Both the position numbers and the translations under genes were made by a program. A stretch of DNA of 5,670 bases from Thermohalobaculum sp039026295 (GTDB taxonomy: Bacteria; Pseudomonadota; Alphaproteobacteria; Rhodobacterales; Rhodobacteraceae): assembly GCA_039026295.1 (NCBI GenBank), contig JBCCMP010000345.1, positions 1 to 5,670 of the forward strand, read 5' to 3'. This document shows positions 1-5,670 of this stretch, in pieces. How positions within the stretch are numbered: position 1 is the stretch's first letter; each line of letters starts with the position of its first letter. The notes beneath the pieces were generated by a model. It saw nothing but the letters and a program-made list of their open reading frames with translations. It was not told the DNA's origin and made no database searches.

Positions 1-480
1 CTGGCCAATGTGCGGGACATCGCAAAGGCTGCCACCCGCACCCGTTGGCTGTCCTTCGGGGCGGGTGACTACACGGCGGATATGGCGCTTGAATGGACCA
101 GAGGAGAGGCCGAGTGCGCCCATGCGCGGGCAGAGATTGCGCTGGCGTCCCGCGCTGCCGGTCTTGCGCCGCCCTTCGACTCAGTCTGGATTCACCTTCA
201 GGACGAGGCAGGTCTTGTCGCCTCGGCCGAGACGGTCCGGACGATGGGATATCAGGGCAAGCTGTGCATCCATCCCGCGCAGGTCGCCCCGGTAAATGCC
301 GTCTTCACGCCGGACGCCGACGCGATTGCCTTTGCCCGGCGCGTGGTGGCCGCATTTGTTGCGGCAGAAGCGGAAGGCAGCGCCTCGATCCAGGTGGATG
401 GCTATTTCGTAGACTATCCGATTGTCGAAAAGGCGCGGCGGACTCTGGCAATTGCTGCGGCGGCCGGGGTTATGGAATGA
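1..480 (+). CDS. CoA-ester lyase, CitE/HpcH-HpaI family (C-terminal part, 5' end outside window)
   Basis: The frame is open from the first base, so this is the last 159 residues of a protein that is usually about 270-320 residues long. The family cleaves or forms C-C bonds in beta-hydroxyacyl-CoA esters (citryl-, malyl-, citramalyl-CoA) with a divalent metal in a cytosolic TIM barrel. Visible signatures are GAGDYTAD at fragment residues 20-27, where the first Asp (residue 23) matches the metal-binding Asp of the CitE GxxD motif, and GKLCIHPAQV at residues 86-95, the strongly conserved family motif. After it comes the typical helix-rich C-terminal lid with GYFVDYPIVEKA at 134-145. The partner metal Glu and the CoA-binding Arg lie upstream, outside the window. 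The GTG at base 10 is an internal Val codon, not a start. The stop overlaps the next start as ATGA. Family assignment is firm; the exact substrate (malyl-CoA, citramalyl-CoA or other) cannot be told. Confidence 0.9.
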   Translation: MANVRDIAKAATRTRWLSFGAGDYTADMALEWTRGEAECAHARAEIALASRAAGLAPPFDSVWIHLQDEAGLVASAETVRTMGYQGKLCIHPAQVAPVNAVFTPDADAIAFARRVVAAFVAAEAEGSASIQVDGYFVDYPIVEKARRTLAIAAAAGVME

Positions 481-1124
481 CGCCGGCGCTGGTGATCTTC
501 GATTGCGACGGCGTGCTGGTGAACTCCGAACCGATCACCAATCGGGAGATGGCCAAAGATCTGACGGCCCACGGACTTTCTGTGACCACCGAGCAGTGCA
601 TCGAGCTGTTCGTCGGTGGCACGATCGCATCCGTCGCGGACAGGGCGCGAGAGTTGGGGGCAGACCTGCCACCGGATTGGGTGACCAGCTTCTATGATCG
701 GATGTGCGCGACGCTGGGCGAGGAGGTCGAGGCCATTCCCGGGGTGCACGATGCCATCGCTGCGGTCGAGGCAGCGGGAATTGCGACGGCCATCGGGTCG
801 AACGGCCCGATGCGCAAGATGGAAGTCACACTGGCGCGGACCGGCCTGATGGAGCGGTTTCGGGGTCGGATCTTTTCGGCCCATGATGTGGGCGTCGCAA
901 AGCCGGATCCGGGGCTCTACCTGCACGTCGCCGCTTCGGTCGGGCATAGCCCCGAGACAACGACAGTGGTTGAGGACAGCGTATCCGGCGTGCGGGCGGC
1001 AGTCGGGGCCGGAATGCGATGTCTGGGCTTTGCATGCGACACCCCGGCCGAGAGACTAGCGGCCGCGGGCGCGGAGCCATTCGGTGTCATGGCGGACCTG
1101 CCCCGCCTTCTGGGGCTGAAATGA
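477..1124 (+). CDS. HAD-superfamily hydrolase, beta-phosphoglucomutase/phosphatase-like (subfamily IA)
   Basis: A 215-residue cytosolic protein of normal length for a HAD IA hydrolase with an alpha-helical cap. All four motifs are present. Motif I is FDCDGVLVNSE, with nucleophile D9 and acid/base D11. Motif II is IGSNG with S108. Motif III is K142 in AKPDPGLY. Motif IV is VVEDS with E166-D167. The cap lies between about residues 17 and 85. The family hydrolyses or transfers phosphate on small metabolites such as sugar phosphates or phosphoglycolate. The Asn in VNSE replaces the commoner Asp of VDSE but is not a catalytic residue. The start was chosen because the ATG overlaps the lyase stop as ATGA and lies eight codons before motif I; the frame is open further upstream only in the shadow of the lyase. 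A strong separate ribosome site is not visible, which fits translational coupling. The real substrate is unknown; it may be a phosphatase for a pathway intermediate or a housecleaning enzyme. Confidence 0.93.
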   Translation: MTPALVIFDCDGVLVNSEPITNREMAKDLTAHGLSVTTEQCIELFVGGTIASVADRARELGADLPPDWVTSFYDRMCATLGEEVEAIPGVHDAIAAVEAAGIATAIGSNGPMRKMEVTLARTGLMERFRGRIFSAHDVGVAKPDPGLYLHVAASVGHSPETTTVVEDSVSGVRAAVGAGMRCLGFACDTPAERLAAAGAEPFGVMADLPRLLGLK

Positions 1125-1171
1125 CCGACTGCATTCTGGGCGCTGCCGATCCGGGGGGACGTATCCCATGA
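1121..1171 (+). other. 16-codon mini-ORF bridging the HAD and amidohydrolase genes
   Basis: An ATG at 1121 overlaps the HAD stop (ATGA). The frame runs 16 codons (MTDCILGAADPGGRIP) to a TGA that overlaps the amidohydrolase ATG, again as ATGA. It thus fills the 44-nt intergenic gap exactly. It could act as a translational bridge that lets terminating ribosomes reach the amidohydrolase start, or it could be chance. There is no evidence that the peptide itself has a function. The Shine-Dalgarno-like GGGGGGA of the amidohydrolase lies inside it. Confidence 0.35.
1153..1159 (+). promoter_or_regulatory. Ribosome binding site of the amidohydrolase
   Basis: GGGGGGA ends 8 nt before the ATG at 1168. 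It is a G-rich, imperfect Shine-Dalgarno, but its distance is right and it supports 1168 as the start. Confidence 0.5.
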
Positions 1172-2307
1172 CTGCAGAGCTTATTCTAACCGGGGGGCGC
1201 GTGATCGACAGCGCGCAAGGCATCGACCGCGTGGCCGAGGTCGCCTTCAAGGACGGGAAGGTGCTGGAGATCGGCGATGCCCTGCCCAGGGGACCGGCCA
1301 CTGACGTCCGTGATGTAAGCGGCAGGATCGTCAGCCCCGGGCTGATCGACATGCACACCCATGTCTATTGGGGCGGAACATCGCTGGGGATAGACGCCGA
1401 GGAATTCTGCCGCAACTCGGGCGTGACCACGGCCGTCGACACCGGCAGCGCCGGGCCGGGCAATTTCGCAGGCTTCCGCCGCCACGTGATCGAACCAAGC
1501 CAGGTGCGAATCCTTGCCTACCTCCACGTCTCGCATTCCGGCATCTGGGGGTTCGGGCGACGGGTGATGGTGGGCGAATCCGAGGACATCCGTCTGATGG
1601 ATCCGATCGGCGCCGCCGAGGTCGCCGCGGGAAATCGCGATGTGGTCGTCGGGATCAAGGTGCGGCTGGGACGCCATGCATCGGGCATGCAGGGGATGAA
1701 CGCCTTCGAATTTGCGCGGCAGGCGGCCGAGGAAGCCGGTCTGCCGATGATGGTGCACATCGACGAGCCACCGCCGTCTTACGAGGAACTGGTCTCGGCG
1801 ATGCGTCCACGCGATGTGCTGACCCATTGCTTTCGGCCATTCCCGAACTGTCCGGCGACGGCGCAGGGCACGGTGAAACAGGCCGTACAGGATGCGCGTG
1901 GGCGCGGCGTACTTTTCGATGTGGGCCACGGCATGGGATCGTTCAGCTTCAAGACGACCCGGGCGATGCTTGCCAACGGGTTCCTGCCGGATACGATCAG
2001 CTCTGACATCCACCAGCTTTGCATTGACGGCCCCGCCTATGATCAGGTGACGACGCTGTCAAAGTTCCTTTGCATGGGGATCGACCTGCCGGAGGTCTTG
2101 AAGATGAGCACGGAGAACGCGGGGCTGATGCTGGGGCGGCCGGAGCTTGGCACCCTGAAGCCGGGTGTTCCTGGCGATGCGACGATCCTGCGGATCGACG
2201 AGGGGCGTTTCGTCTACGAGGACGTGACCGGCGAGGAGATGGTCGGTGACAGGCGCATTTTTTCAGAGGGCGTCGTCCTGAACGGCAAATGGTGGCATCC
2301 GACATGA
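1168..2307 (+). CDS. Amidohydrolase/deacetylase-family metallohydrolase (cog3964-like)
   Basis: A 379-residue, full-length cytosolic amidohydrolase-superfamily enzyme. An N-terminal beta-sandwich strand set (LILTGGRVIDSAQGID) leads into the TIM barrel. Candidate binuclear metal ligands are H63 and H65 (DMHTHVYWGG), K164 as the likely carboxylated bridging lysine (VVGIKVRLGR), H197 (MMVHIDEPPPSYEE), H220 (VLTHCFRPF) and D280 (SSDIHQL). A C-terminal beta segment with GTLKPGVPGDATIL is typical of the superfamily. The HIDEPPPSYEE and THCFRPF contexts resemble the cog3964 group, which contains Atu3266-like enzymes reported to hydrolyse acetyl-(R)-mandelate and is often annotated as dihydroorotase-like. 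It is therefore not expected to be a pyrimidine-pathway dihydroorotase. The start follows a G-rich ribosome site, and the stop overlaps the lipoprotein start as ATGA. Superfamily and metal site are sure; the substrate (an ester, amide or lactam) is inference. Confidence 0.92.
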   Translation: MTAELILTGGRVIDSAQGIDRVAEVAFKDGKVLEIGDALPRGPATDVRDVSGRIVSPGLIDMHTHVYWGGTSLGIDAEEFCRNSGVTTAVDTGSAGPGNFAGFRRHVIEPSQVRILAYLHVSHSGIWGFGRRVMVGESEDIRLMDPIGAAEVAAGNRDVVVGIKVRLGRHASGMQGMNAFEFARQAAEEAGLPMMVHIDEPPPSYEELVSAMRPRDVLTHCFRPFPNCPATAQGTVKQAVQDARGRGVLFDVGHGMGSFSFKTTRAMLANGFLPDTISSDIHQLCIDGPAYDQVTTLSKFLCMGIDLPEVLKMSTENAGLMLGRPELGTLKPGVPGDATILRIDEGRFVYEDVTGEEMVGDRRIFSEGVVLNGKWWHPT

Positions 2308-2663
2308 AGGTTTTTGCAGTAGCGGTGATGGTGGCTTTGCTCACGGCGTGCGGCAGCGGCAGTGGGCCGGGGCCGTCCGGGCAGGCCAAGGGCACGCAAT
2401 TGACGGCGGAAGAGGTCAGGTCAACCTTCATTGAACTGCCGTGGGATGGCCCCTCGGGCACTTATTTCTTCAAGTGGGACGGCACCTATACCTACGAGTC
2501 AAACAAGACCACACTTACCGTTGGTCCCCTGCCCTATGAGCTGACCGAGGAGGGTGTGCTTCAGACGGACAGCACGAGTTTTACCTTTTACCGGATTGGG
2601 CCGGGATATCGGTACTACAGTTCGGCGACCGACGAGTTTTTCGTCGCGCTGCCTTTGAAATGA
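2304..2663 (+). CDS. Small putative lipoprotein, function unknown
   Basis: A 119-residue protein with a clear lipoprotein signal: MK, a hydrophobic stretch from residue 3 to 13, and the lipobox LTAC with the lipidated Cys at 16, followed by a flexible Gly/Ser/Pro-rich linker (17-29). Gly at +2 gives no inner-membrane retention signal, so outer-membrane sorting is expected. The mature part (about 31-119) is rich in aromatic residues and Thr and looks beta-stranded: LTAEEVRSTF, then PWDGPSGTYFFKWDGTYTY, then FTFYRIGPGYRYYSS. There is no catalytic motif I recognise. The ATG at 2304 overlaps the amidohydrolase stop as ATGA. An in-frame ATG at 2289 would add an acidic, less signal-like N-terminus and was not chosen. 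It is odd to find an envelope lipoprotein coupled to cytosolic catabolic enzymes. It may be a lineage-specific protein that merely shares the transcript. Confidence 0.82.
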   Translation: MKVFAVAVMVALLTACGSGSGPGPSGQAKGTQLTAEEVRSTFIELPWDGPSGTYFFKWDGTYTYESNKTTLTVGPLPYELTEEGVLQTDSTSFTFYRIGPGYRYYSSATDEFFVALPLK

Positions 2664-2667
2664 CCGG

Positions 2668-2772
2668 CTAGGACAACCCAAACGGGCAACCGAGGCTGCA
2701 CGGAACCTTGGTTATGATCGCAGCGCCAACGGCGTAGATTGCGAATGCTCCAGACAAGATCAGATACTTCAT
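2668..2772 (-). CDS. Small one-helix membrane peptide (34 residues), hypothetical
   Basis: On the minus strand an ATG at 2772 opens 34 codons ending in TAG at 2668. A near-consensus Shine-Dalgarno, GGGAGGT (2777-2783), ends 4 nt before the start, better than that of most genes in this window. The peptide starts MKYLILSGAFAIYAVGAAII. This is one hydrophobic span (about residues 4-20) after a single Lys, followed by K22 and a short tail with two cysteines in a C-x3-C spacing (C25, C29: PCSLGCPFG). It could be a small inner-membrane protein, or a short exported peptide anchored by an uncleaved signal. Its stop is 4 nt from the stop of the convergent lipoprotein gene. I recognise no family. The coding call rests on the ribosome site and the membrane-like composition, so chance is not excluded. 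Confidence 0.6.
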   Translation of the reverse strand: MKYLILSGAFAIYAVGAAIITKVPCSLGCPFGLS

Positions 2773-2776
2773 GACG

Positions 2777-2783
2777 ACCTCCC
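2777..2783 (-). promoter_or_regulatory. Strong Shine-Dalgarno of the 34-residue membrane peptide
   Basis: The plus strand reads ACCTCCC, that is GGGAGGT on the minus strand. The GGAGG core lies 5 nt before the ATG at 2772. This site is the main reason to accept the small gene. Confidence 0.6.
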
Positions 2784-2807
2784 ATGCGGCTTGATCTCGA
2801 TAAACCT

Positions 2808-2836
2808 AGTCTACGCCTATACGCGGTGGCCAACAA
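2808..2836 (-). promoter_or_regulatory. Possible promoter of the 34-residue membrane peptide
   Basis: On the minus strand TTGTTG (2831-2836) and TAGACT (2808-2813) are separated by 17 bp. The -35 keeps the TTG core and the -10 matches four of six consensus positions. A start near 2800 would give a leader of about 28 nt. The match is weak, and the call depends on the small gene being real. Confidence 0.3.
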
Positions 2837-2847
2837 CTTCCGGCCAC
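2826..2847. repeat. Inverted repeat GTGGCC-N10-GGCCAC
   Basis: A perfect 6-bp inverted repeat with a 10-bp spacer. The arms are 2826-2831 and 2842-2847. It brackets the proposed -35 element, so it may be an operator or a small hairpin. No T-run follows it on either strand, so it is not a standard terminator. Confidence 0.4.
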
Positions 2848-2867
2848 AATCGCGAGAGGAAATATTT

Positions 2868-2883
2868 CATTGATCGGTCAATG
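2868..2883. repeat. Palindrome CATTGA-TCGG-TCAATG
   Basis: A perfect 6-bp inverted repeat around 4 bp, next to an AT-rich AAATATTT tract and directly followed by a TGATCA half-repeat. It has the size and symmetry of a dimeric repressor site. No T-tract follows it. It lies about 100 bp upstream of the small minus-strand gene. Confidence 0.4.
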
Positions 2884-3040
2884 ATCACGGCGATCTCTAT
2901 TTGCCTGTGACCGGTTTTCTTTATCGCCGGACACTCGGGCGAGATTGCCGCCCCGCAGGTCGCTAAGCTCGGTGTTCGGCCAGCGGTGGAAGAAATCTTG
3001 AAACCGGGAGAGTTTTGGGATGCGGAGTCTGACCGCTGCC
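2884..3040. other. Intergenic stretch without a supported gene
   Basis: Nothing in these 157 bp supports a gene. A weak stem GGGCG-N7-CGCCC (2937-2953) lacks a following T-run on either strand, so I do not call it a terminator for the isomerase gene that ends at 3041. An open minus-strand frame through this stretch only continues the antisense shadow of the isomerase gene. Confidence 0.5.
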
Positions 3041-3706
3041 TTAGAGCCCGTCATCCGGTGCCAGACCAAGATCCGCGGCCCAGTCCGGCAACGCGCCTGT
3101 GATCCGGTGCGCGACAAGAGGCAACGCTTCGCGGCCCCAGAACACCTCGCCCTGCCAGACGAACCATGGCACGCCGAAGATGCCAGACGCCTCGGCCGCT
3201 TGCCGGTGGTCGTCGTGGCGCGCGGCGCCCTCGCCTCTGGCCCATTCGGGAAATCCGTTCACTTCGCAGCCTGCGGACCGCAGGAGGTGTGTGACGGTTC
3301 CGACATCTTCGATGTCAATCTCCCGCCTCCAGAACGGAGGAAAAGTCTCCGCGAGGAAACTGGCCGCCCTGCCCTGATCCCGCGCCCAAAGGATTGCCGT
3401 CGAGGCAAGCTTTGTGTTCCGGATCTTGGGGTGCCCCCGGATGGTGAGGCCGCGCAGATTGGCATAGCGGCGCACGTCCATGTAGCTGTATTTGACCCGC
3501 CGCCACTGGTGCGGGGATCGTTCGGACCGGACGATGTTACCGCCTGCATCGACTTCAGCGTCACCAAGATAATCGGGAATGTCCAGGGTATAGGGCTGCC
3601 AATCGACCGAAACGCCGGCTTTGCGCGTCATGCGCAGTGTCGGTTCGAGCGCGAGATAGGCATAGGGCGATTTGATATCGGTGTAGGCGATCAGTTCATC
3701 GGTCAC
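3041..3706 (-). CDS. 2-hydroxychromene-2-carboxylate isomerase / DsbA-family protein (GST-kappa-like)
   Basis: A 221-residue, full-length cytosolic thioredoxin-fold protein. The N-terminal motif YTDIKSPYAYLA places S13 where NahD-type isomerases carry their catalytic Ser. There is no CxxC, so it should be a glutathione-dependent isomerase rather than a disulfide oxidoreductase. A helical insert spans roughly 60-160. The conserved C-terminal block GIFGVPWFVWQGEVFWGREAL (175-195) carries the cis-Pro at P180 and the family's FWG turn. The family isomerises ring-cleavage products in naphthalene-type catabolism, but many members sit in unrelated catabolic operons with unknown substrates. The start is GTG at 3706. 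An in-frame TAG lies a few codons upstream, no closer ATG precedes the motif, and a GGGA ribosome site is 8 nt away. It lies 67 nt downstream of the MFS gene on the same strand, probably in one transcript. Confidence 0.9.
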   Translation of the reverse strand: MTDELIAYTDIKSPYAYLALEPTLRMTRKAGVSVDWQPYTLDIPDYLGDAEVDAGGNIVRSERSPHQWRRVKYSYMDVRRYANLRGLTIRGHPKIRNTKLASTAILWARDQGRAASFLAETFPPFWRREIDIEDVGTVTHLLRSAGCEVNGFPEWARGEGAARHDDHRQAAEASGIFGVPWFVWQGEVFWGREALPLVAHRITGALPDWAADLGLAPDDGL

Positions 3707-3773
3707 GGCAGTCCCTTTTTCCTAAACGCGGCGACGAACCATAGGCTGCTGCGCAAACGGCCGGGCACAGATG

Positions 3774-4997
3774 TCAGGCCGCGGCGGTGCGCCGCCCGCC
3801 AATCGATCGTCCGAACAGCAGCCACAGCGCGATGCCAAGGTTCAGCAGATTCCATGCGATCCCGTTCAGAAACGCGGCCGTGTAGGACCCGGTCAGATCA
3901 TAGAGCTCGCCCGACATCCAGCCGCCGATCGCCATGCCCGAGACGGTGGCCATCAGGACGAAACTGACCAGTCGGCTGGCCTCTCGCGCCGGAAAGAAAT
4001 CGCGCACGATCAAGGCATAGGATGGGACGATGCCGCCTTGGCTTAGCCCGAAGAGCGCGACGATCAGATAAAGAGAAACCAGCCCGTCAAACGGCAGGAA
4101 GAAGACCAGCGCCAGCCCTTGCAGCGACGACCCGAGGATCAGCGTCAGAAGCCCGCCGATCCGGTCAGCGATAAATCCTGATGCGACCCGGCTGACGATC
4201 CCCAGCCCAAGCATCAGCGACAGCATCTCTGCCCCGCGCGCCGCGCCGTAGCCAAGATCGACGCAATAGGCAACGATGTGCACCTGTGGCATCGACATGG
4301 CCACGCAGCAGGCAATCCCCGCGACGGCAAGCAACGCTTTCAGCGCGAAAGGGGACAGGTTGATGCGGGCCAGCATGGCCGCCTTCGGCGGTTCCTGGGC
4401 ATCTAGATCGGCGCGCTGGCGCAGAAACAGGGCAAGCGGGATCATCGTGGCGATCACGAAGACGCCGGTCCAAAGATAGGCGGTGCGCCATCCGACATCG
4501 GCGATGGCGGCCTCCAGCACCGGAGGCCAGACCGTTCCGGCCAGATAATTCCCACTGGCGGCAATCGCGACGGCGATGCCCCTGTTTTTAAGGAACCAGA
4601 ACGATACGTCGGCGACCATCGGCCCGAAGGTCACCGAACTGCCCAGCGCGCCGATCATGACTGCCTGGATCGCGATGAAGACCCAGTAACTGCCCGCCAT
4701 CGAGGCCGCGATATAGCCCAGCCCCAGGATGACGGCCCCGATCATGACCGGAATCATTATTCCGACCCGGTCAGCCAGCCGTCCCATCAAGACGCCGCCC
4801 ATGGCGAACCCGATCATGGTCGCGGTGTAGGGCAGCGATGCCCCGCCCCGGTCGATGCCGAAATCCGCCTCGATCACCGGCAAGACGACCACAGTCGACC
4901 AGAGGCCGACGCCGCCAATCGTGGCCAGAATCAGCGAGATTGCCAGCCGCCGCCAGGCAGCGGCGCTGTCCTGTTCGATGATCCGTTCAGGCGACAT
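3774..4997 (-). CDS. MFS transporter (monocarboxylate/organic-acid-type major facilitator)
   Basis: A 407-residue inner-membrane protein with the length and hydrophobic pattern of a 12-helix major facilitator. The N-terminal half has helix 1 at about 18-40 and the loop 2-3 motif A, GRLADRVG (72-79). It also has FWFLKNRGIAVAIAASGNYLAG (133-154), typical of the monocarboxylate/oxalate-formate-like branch. A polar central loop (193-218) leads to the second half, which repeats motif A as GFIADRIGG (274-282). The likely role is proton- or exchange-driven uptake of a small carboxylate or of the amidase substrate or product. The start was set at the ATG at 4997, which has a GGAGAG ribosome site (5000-5005), rather than a GTG 42 nt upstream that would add an Arg/Cys-rich non-membrane tail. 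The chosen start overlaps the amidase end by 11 bp, implying coupled expression. The substrate is not deducible. Confidence 0.93.
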   Translation of the reverse strand: MSPERIIEQDSAAAWRRLAISLILATIGGVGLWSTVVVLPVIEADFGIDRGGASLPYTATMIGFAMGGVLMGRLADRVGIMIPVMIGAVILGLGYIAASMAGSYWVFIAIQAVMIGALGSSVTFGPMVADVSFWFLKNRGIAVAIAASGNYLAGTVWPPVLEAAIADVGWRTAYLWTGVFVIATMIPLALFLRQRADLDAQEPPKAAMLARINLSPFALKALLAVAGIACCVAMSMPQVHIVAYCVDLGYGAARGAEMLSLMLGLGIVSRVASGFIADRIGGLLTLILGSSLQGLALVFFLPFDGLVSLYLIVALFGLSQGGIVPSYALIVRDFFPAREASRLVSFVLMATVSGMAIGGWMSGELYDLTGSYTAAFLNGIAWNLLNLGIALWLLFGRSIGGRRTAAA

Positions 4998-5670
4998 GTC
5001 TCTCCAGCCAACGCGCCGTGCGCAGCAGCGCGCCGTCACCGCCCCGCGGTCCGGTAAGCTGAACGCCCATGGGCAGGTCCCCGACCTCGAGCAGGGGTAT
5101 GGTTACGCAGGGGGTGCCCGCGTAGGTCCAGAAGGCATTGAAGACCGGGTCACCGGTCCAGTCCAGACCTTCCGGCGCGGGCCCGGCCGAGGCGAGGCAG
5201 AGTATGGCATCGTAGTCCCGGTAGATTTCCATCAGACCGTCGTGCAGAGGATCACGCTGCGCCAGCGCATGCTCATAGGTCGCTGACGAGATTGCCCGCC
5301 CCTCGGCGATAATCTCGCGAAGGGGTGCCGTCATCGCGTCGCCGTGCTCATCCGCCAGCGGGCCATAATGAACGGCATTGCCATAAGCCTGTAAAATGCG
5401 CTGCCACGTCCAGGCCTCTGCCATCCAGTCCGGCATATCGATTTCGGTGCAAGTCCCGCCGAGAGATGACGCGAAGCCTTCGAGAGCGGTCTGCGCGGCG
5501 GGTTCTGCCTCGCCCCACATTGCCCCGCGCATAAAGGCAAGCCTGGGCGGTGTCGGCGGTTCTGACATCGCGATTGGGACCAGTTGAGCCGCCGCCGGGT
5601 CCGAGGGCATCGCGTCGGCGGCAAGGGCGATATCCTCGATCGAGCGGCCATAGGTACCGACGGTATCAAG
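4987..5670 (-). CDS. Amidase, amidase-signature family (C-terminal part, 5' end outside window)
   Basis: The frame is open to the window edge, giving the last 227 residues of a protein that is normally about 400-500. The fragment begins LDTVGTYGRSIEDIALAADA, the conserved block just after the catalytic Ser loop in this family (compare LDxxGPxxRSVED). It ends with the typical GDPVFNAFWTYAGTPCVTIPL and LPMGVQLTGPRGGDGALL blocks (about 173-216). The Lys-cisSer-Ser triad itself lies upstream, outside the window, so catalytic competence cannot be checked here. The family hydrolyses amides to acid plus ammonia in the cytosol. The ATG at 5610 is internal, since the family motif continues upstream of it. 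The gene is followed by the transporter with an 11-bp overlap, which suggests uptake and hydrolysis of the same compound or export of a product. The substrate is unknown. Confidence 0.93.
   Translation of the reverse strand, partial: LDTVGTYGRSIEDIALAADAMPSDPAAAQLVPIAMSEPPTPPRLAFMRGAMWGEAEPAAQTALEGFASSLGGTCTEIDMPDWMAEAWTWQRILQAYGNAVHYGPLADEHGDAMTAPLREIIAEGRAISSATYEHALAQRDPLHDGLMEIYRDYDAILCLASAGPAPEGLDWTGDPVFNAFWTYAGTPCVTIPLLEVGDLPMGVQLTGPRGGDGALLRTARWLERHVA
5000..5005 (-). promoter_or_regulatory. Ribosome binding site deciding the MFS start
   Basis: GGAGAG on the minus strand, two bases before the ATG at 4997 and inside the 3' end of the amidase gene. It supports the shorter MFS start over the upstream GTG at 5039. 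Confidence 0.55.

Noticed and set aside
93..476. Upstream extension of the HAD frame
   Set aside because: It overlaps the CoA lyase in another frame, is Arg/Cys-rich, and adds 128 residues before a motif I that normally sits near the N-terminus.
414..947. Minus-strand frame of 177 codons opposite the HAD gene
   Set aside because: The HAD motifs I-IV on the plus strand are unambiguous; the antisense product has a His/Arg-rich composition and no recognisable fold.
2937..2953. GGGCG-N7-CGCCC stem as a terminator for the isomerase gene
   Set aside because: The stem is only 5 bp and no T-run follows on either strand.
2878..3117. Minus-strand frame of 79 codons across the isomerase 3' end
   Set aside because: Its first part overlaps the isomerase in another frame, it has no ribosome site that stands out, and its composition is basic and low in hydrophobic residues.
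3020..3967. Long plus-strand open frame (315 codons) antisense to the isomerase and the MFS 3' end
   Set aside because: It lies over two well-supported minus-strand genes, crosses their boundary, is Arg/Pro-rich with no domain, and is the usual antisense shadow of GC-rich coding sequence.
4998..5039. GTG start 14 codons upstream for the MFS transporter
   Set aside because: The added residues are Arg/Cys-rich, they overlap the amidase coding end, and the ATG at 4997 has its own ribosome site.

Overview
The window is GC-rich and tightly packed. It reads as an accessory catabolic region of an alphaproteobacterium, plausibly of the Rhodobacter/Paracoccus/Roseobacter group. That placement is inferred from base composition, codon style and gene families, not from a marker gene. 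No rRNA, tRNA, CRISPR array, insertion sequence or integrase is visible.

Two gene clusters converge on about position 2665. The plus-strand cluster (1-2663) holds the C-terminal half of a CitE/HpcH-type CoA-ester lyase, a HAD-superfamily phosphatase/mutase-like hydrolase (477-1124), an amidohydrolase-superfamily metallohydrolase (1168-2307) and a small unrecognised lipoprotein (2304-2663). Two junctions are ATGA stop/start overlaps. The third gap, 44 nt between the HAD gene and the amidohydrolase, is bridged exactly by a 16-codon mini-ORF with ATGA overlaps at both ends. The whole cluster therefore looks built for translational coupling.

The minus-strand cluster (5670 down to 3041) holds the C-terminal part of an amidase-signature amidase, a 12-helix-type MFS transporter overlapping the amidase by 11 bp, and a 2-hydroxychromene-2-carboxylate isomerase/DsbA-family protein with a GTG start. 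Together they suggest import of a small organic acid or amide and its hydrolysis. The CoA lyase and the metallohydrolase opposite would fit further breakdown of acid or ester/amide intermediates, but no substrate can be named from sequence alone.

The 377-bp space between the lipoprotein and the isomerase is not empty. It holds a probable 34-codon minus-strand gene (2668-2772) for a one-helix membrane peptide with two cysteines and a near-perfect Shine-Dalgarno. Upstream of it are a possible promoter and two compact inverted repeats that look like operator candidates. The rest of the gap (about 2884-3040) shows no convincing gene or terminator.
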